5,494 nucleotides of DNA from Candidatus Bathyarchaeota archaeon. GTDB taxonomy: Archaea > Thermoproteota > Bathyarchaeia > TCS64. Made by a program: the position numbers and the translations under genes. The stretch lies in contig CALGBN010000312.1 in NCBI GenBank assembly GCA_937877765.1, positions 1-5,494 of the forward strand, written 5' to 3'. Numbering within the stretch: the stretch's first letter is position 1; each line of letters begins with the position of its first letter. Shown piece after piece: positions 4,692-5,494 of the stretch. Below the pieces are notes generated by a model. That model was not told the origin of the DNA, did no database searches, and worked only from the letters and a program-made list of their open reading frames with translations.

Positions 4692-4694
4692 AAA

Positions 4695-5102
4695 ATGAAA
4701 ACAAGAAACATGATCACGGCGACAATAGCCATAATCGCAGGAGCCTTAACAATATGGCGATTCGGAACAAGTACATTCGGCATACTCAGCGGAGTCAATG
4801 TAGCAGTATTAATAGCAATAGGTGGCTTATTCGTAGGAACAATACTAGAGAGACAAGAAGAGAAACGACAAGGCTACGTGGTAGCAGACGAGATGAGCAC
4901 ACAACTACAAGGAAAAGCAGGAAGAGCCGCCTTCATCATAGGCAACTACATCTGGCTTGCTCTACTCTGGTATGAGTTTCTATCAGAGAACTTACTACCC
5001 ACGCCTAAAATCGGCTCACCGCCGATACTGATTGTTGGACTACTCCTACAGGTTGCAGTCTACTTAATAGCTATGTACCATTATGGGAAGAACATGAAAT
5101 GA
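4695..5102 (+). CDS. Four-helix membrane protein, DUF2178-like
   Basis: The 135-residue product has four predicted membrane helices, at about 6-23, 29-51, 76-97 and 108-128. Between the second and third is a charged loop, [26 protein letters not shown], in which the DE-M...GKA pattern recalls the DERT...GKAS signature of DUF2178 and related small membrane proteins. Members of this group commonly sit beside a small Xre-type regulator, as here. Their biochemical role is not established; they may sense membrane or cell-surface state and influence the partner regulator. The basic N-terminus and the loop lengths are compatible with both termini inside. The stop overlaps the regulator ATG as ATGA (5099-5102), so the two are translationally coupled. 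Transcription is probably from the TATA at about 4626-4636, under the 21-bp-phased palindromes. The family assignment is moderately sure; the membrane topology is clear. Confidence 0.82.
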   Translation: MKTRNMITATIAIIAGALTIWRFGTSTFGILSGVNVAVLIAIGGLFVGTILERQEEKRQGYVVADEMSTQLQGKAGRAAFIIGNYIWLALLWYEFLSENLLPTPKIGSPPILIVGLLLQVAVYLIAMYHYGKNMK

Positions 5103-5311
5103 AGACTCGCATCAAGGAACTCAGGGCAAGAGACAGCTTGACACAGGCGGACCTAGCGAAAAAAGTAGGAGTAAGACGCGAAACCATTAGCTTTGTTGAG
5201 AATGGCGAGTATAACCCATCGCTGTTATTGGCAAAACGTATAGCCCATGTATTCGGTGAGGCCATCGAGGAGATATTCATCTTCGAGGAATCAGAGTTAG
5301 CCCTAGACTGA
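5099..5311 (+). CDS. Small Xre-family helix-turn-helix regulator
   Basis: The 70-residue protein is essentially one Xre/Cro DNA-binding domain. [52 protein letters not shown] shows the helix-turn-helix at about 15-35 ([11 protein letters not shown], then the recognition helix [11 protein letters not shown]) and the conserved N-P-S-L following it. A short acidic tail, [10 protein letters not shown], ends the protein. It probably binds DNA as a dimer at a palindrome. The perfect 9-2-9 palindrome and its repeats in front of this two-gene operon are the best candidate target, giving autoregulation and possibly control of the divergent hydrolase gene. It is coupled to the membrane-protein gene by a 4-bp overlap, which is the usual arrangement of such pairs. 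The length and all core residues are normal for this compact class. The ligand or signal is unknown. Confidence 0.93.
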   Translation: MKTRIKELRARDSLTQADLAKKVGVRRETISFVENGEYNPSLLLAKRIAHVFGEAIEEIFIFEESELALD

Positions 5312-5312
5312 T

Positions 5313-5321
5313 GTTATATTT
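5313..5321 (+). promoter_or_regulatory. Candidate TATA element for a leaderless creatininase-family mRNA
   Basis: GTTATATTT begins 2 bp after the last base of the regulator stop. Its centre is 25 bp before the ATG at 5342, so transcription should begin at or next to the start codon. No Shine-Dalgarno sequence lies in the 30-bp gap, consistent with a leaderless message. The downstream gene therefore probably has its own promoter rather than depending on the upstream operon. Confidence 0.5.
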
Positions 5322-5341
5322 CTCTACACGAACACTATACC

Positions 5342-5494
5342 ATGTCAGAGAATGGAGTATTATCCAAGTTTTGGGTACAGGAACTAACCAGACCCGCATT
5401 CGAGGACTGGCTTGAAAACGAGCAGGCACCAGTCGTAATCATCGGCATAGGCGCAATCGAACAACACGGATTACATCTACCTCTAGGCACCGAC
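5342..5494 (+). CDS. Creatininase-family amidohydrolase, 5' end only (runs off the right edge)
   Basis: Fifty-one codons are open to the window end, beginning MSENGVLSKFWVQELTRPAFEDWL. The later part, VVIIGIGAIEQHGLHLPLGTD, contains the family signature (P/I-x-G-x-x-E-Q-H-G-x-H-L-P-L-x-T-D). Its Glu, His and Asp residues bind the catalytic metals of creatininase-fold enzymes. Known members hydrolyse cyclic amides such as creatinine, or act in the early ring-opening step of archaeal riboflavin and F420 biosynthesis (the ArfB type, a formamide hydrolase); the visible part cannot tell these apart. The likely location is the cytosol. The ATG at 5342-5344 is 30 bp after the regulator gene and fits the leaderless promoter just upstream. 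The family assignment is strong because of the signature, but the specific reaction is open. Confidence 0.88.
   Translation, partial: MSENGVLSKFWVQELTRPAFEDWLENEQAPVVIIGIGAIEQHGLHLPLGTD

Noticed and set aside
4665..4694. GTG at 4665 as the start of the membrane protein
   Set aside because: It lies inside the perfect palindrome, lacks a ribosome site and adds MVYHTWREGK before a better start with GGAGAGAAGGG.
1..5494. CRISPR array, tRNA, rRNA, insertion sequence or attachment site
   Set aside because: I saw no regularly spaced long repeats (only the 21-bp-phased operator units), no tRNA-like cloverleaf, no rRNA-like stretch and no transposase or integrase.

Overview
The window looks archaeal. 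The gene families support this (L-aspartate dehydrogenase, an archaeal-type translin, a stand-alone SerB-like phosphatase, a DUF2178-like membrane protein paired with a small Xre regulator, a creatininase-family amidohydrolase). So do the TATA-type elements placed to give leaderless or short-leader mRNAs, the TTG starts, and the frequent ATA/AGA/AGG codons. No rRNA or marker gene is present, so I do not name a lineage.

Layout. (1) Positions 1-126, minus: 5' end of an aspartate dehydrogenase gene with its own TATA element. (2) Positions 188 to about 1615, minus: a tightly packed, AT-rich run holding an unrecognised 168-aa protein, a calcineurin-like phosphoesterase and the 3' part of an unrecognised gene. 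Sampled lines run about 28-43% GC. (3) Positions 1616-2047, minus: a translin-family gene at about 50% GC that stops before its usual C-terminal helix. The AT-rich run begins exactly there, so both a translin and the upstream end of another gene look broken at one junction (about 1600-1640). (4) Positions 2048-2285: intergenic region with two promoters facing outward, an inverted repeat round the translin TATA, a perfect palindrome downstream of the phosphatase TATA, and a leader that can fold over the phosphatase Shine-Dalgarno site and TTG start. (5) Positions 2286-2954, plus: SerB-like HAD phosphatase. It overlaps by 17 bp, tail to tail, a minus-strand pair of a serine/threonine dehydratase-like PLP enzyme (2938-3900) and an UlaG-like metallo-beta-lactamase-fold hydrolase (3924-4568). 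(6) Positions 4569-4694: a compact divergent promoter region with one near-symmetric TATA and a 20-bp operator-like sequence repeated at an exact 21-bp period. (7) Positions 4695-5311, plus: a four-helix membrane protein and an Xre regulator overlapping by ATGA. (8) Position 5342 to the edge, plus: 5' end of a creatininase-family gene with a leaderless-type promoter.

How the genes may work together: the phosphatase and dehydratase both suggest serine/threonine metabolism (one would form L-serine, the other would deaminate serine or threonine), but they are convergent, not co-transcribed. The Xre/membrane-protein pair is probably self-regulating through the repeated palindrome. I see no defence system, CRISPR array, tRNA, rRNA or transposase. 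The most unusual items are the 21-bp-phased operator array, the structured leader of the phosphatase gene, and the double-broken junction in translin.
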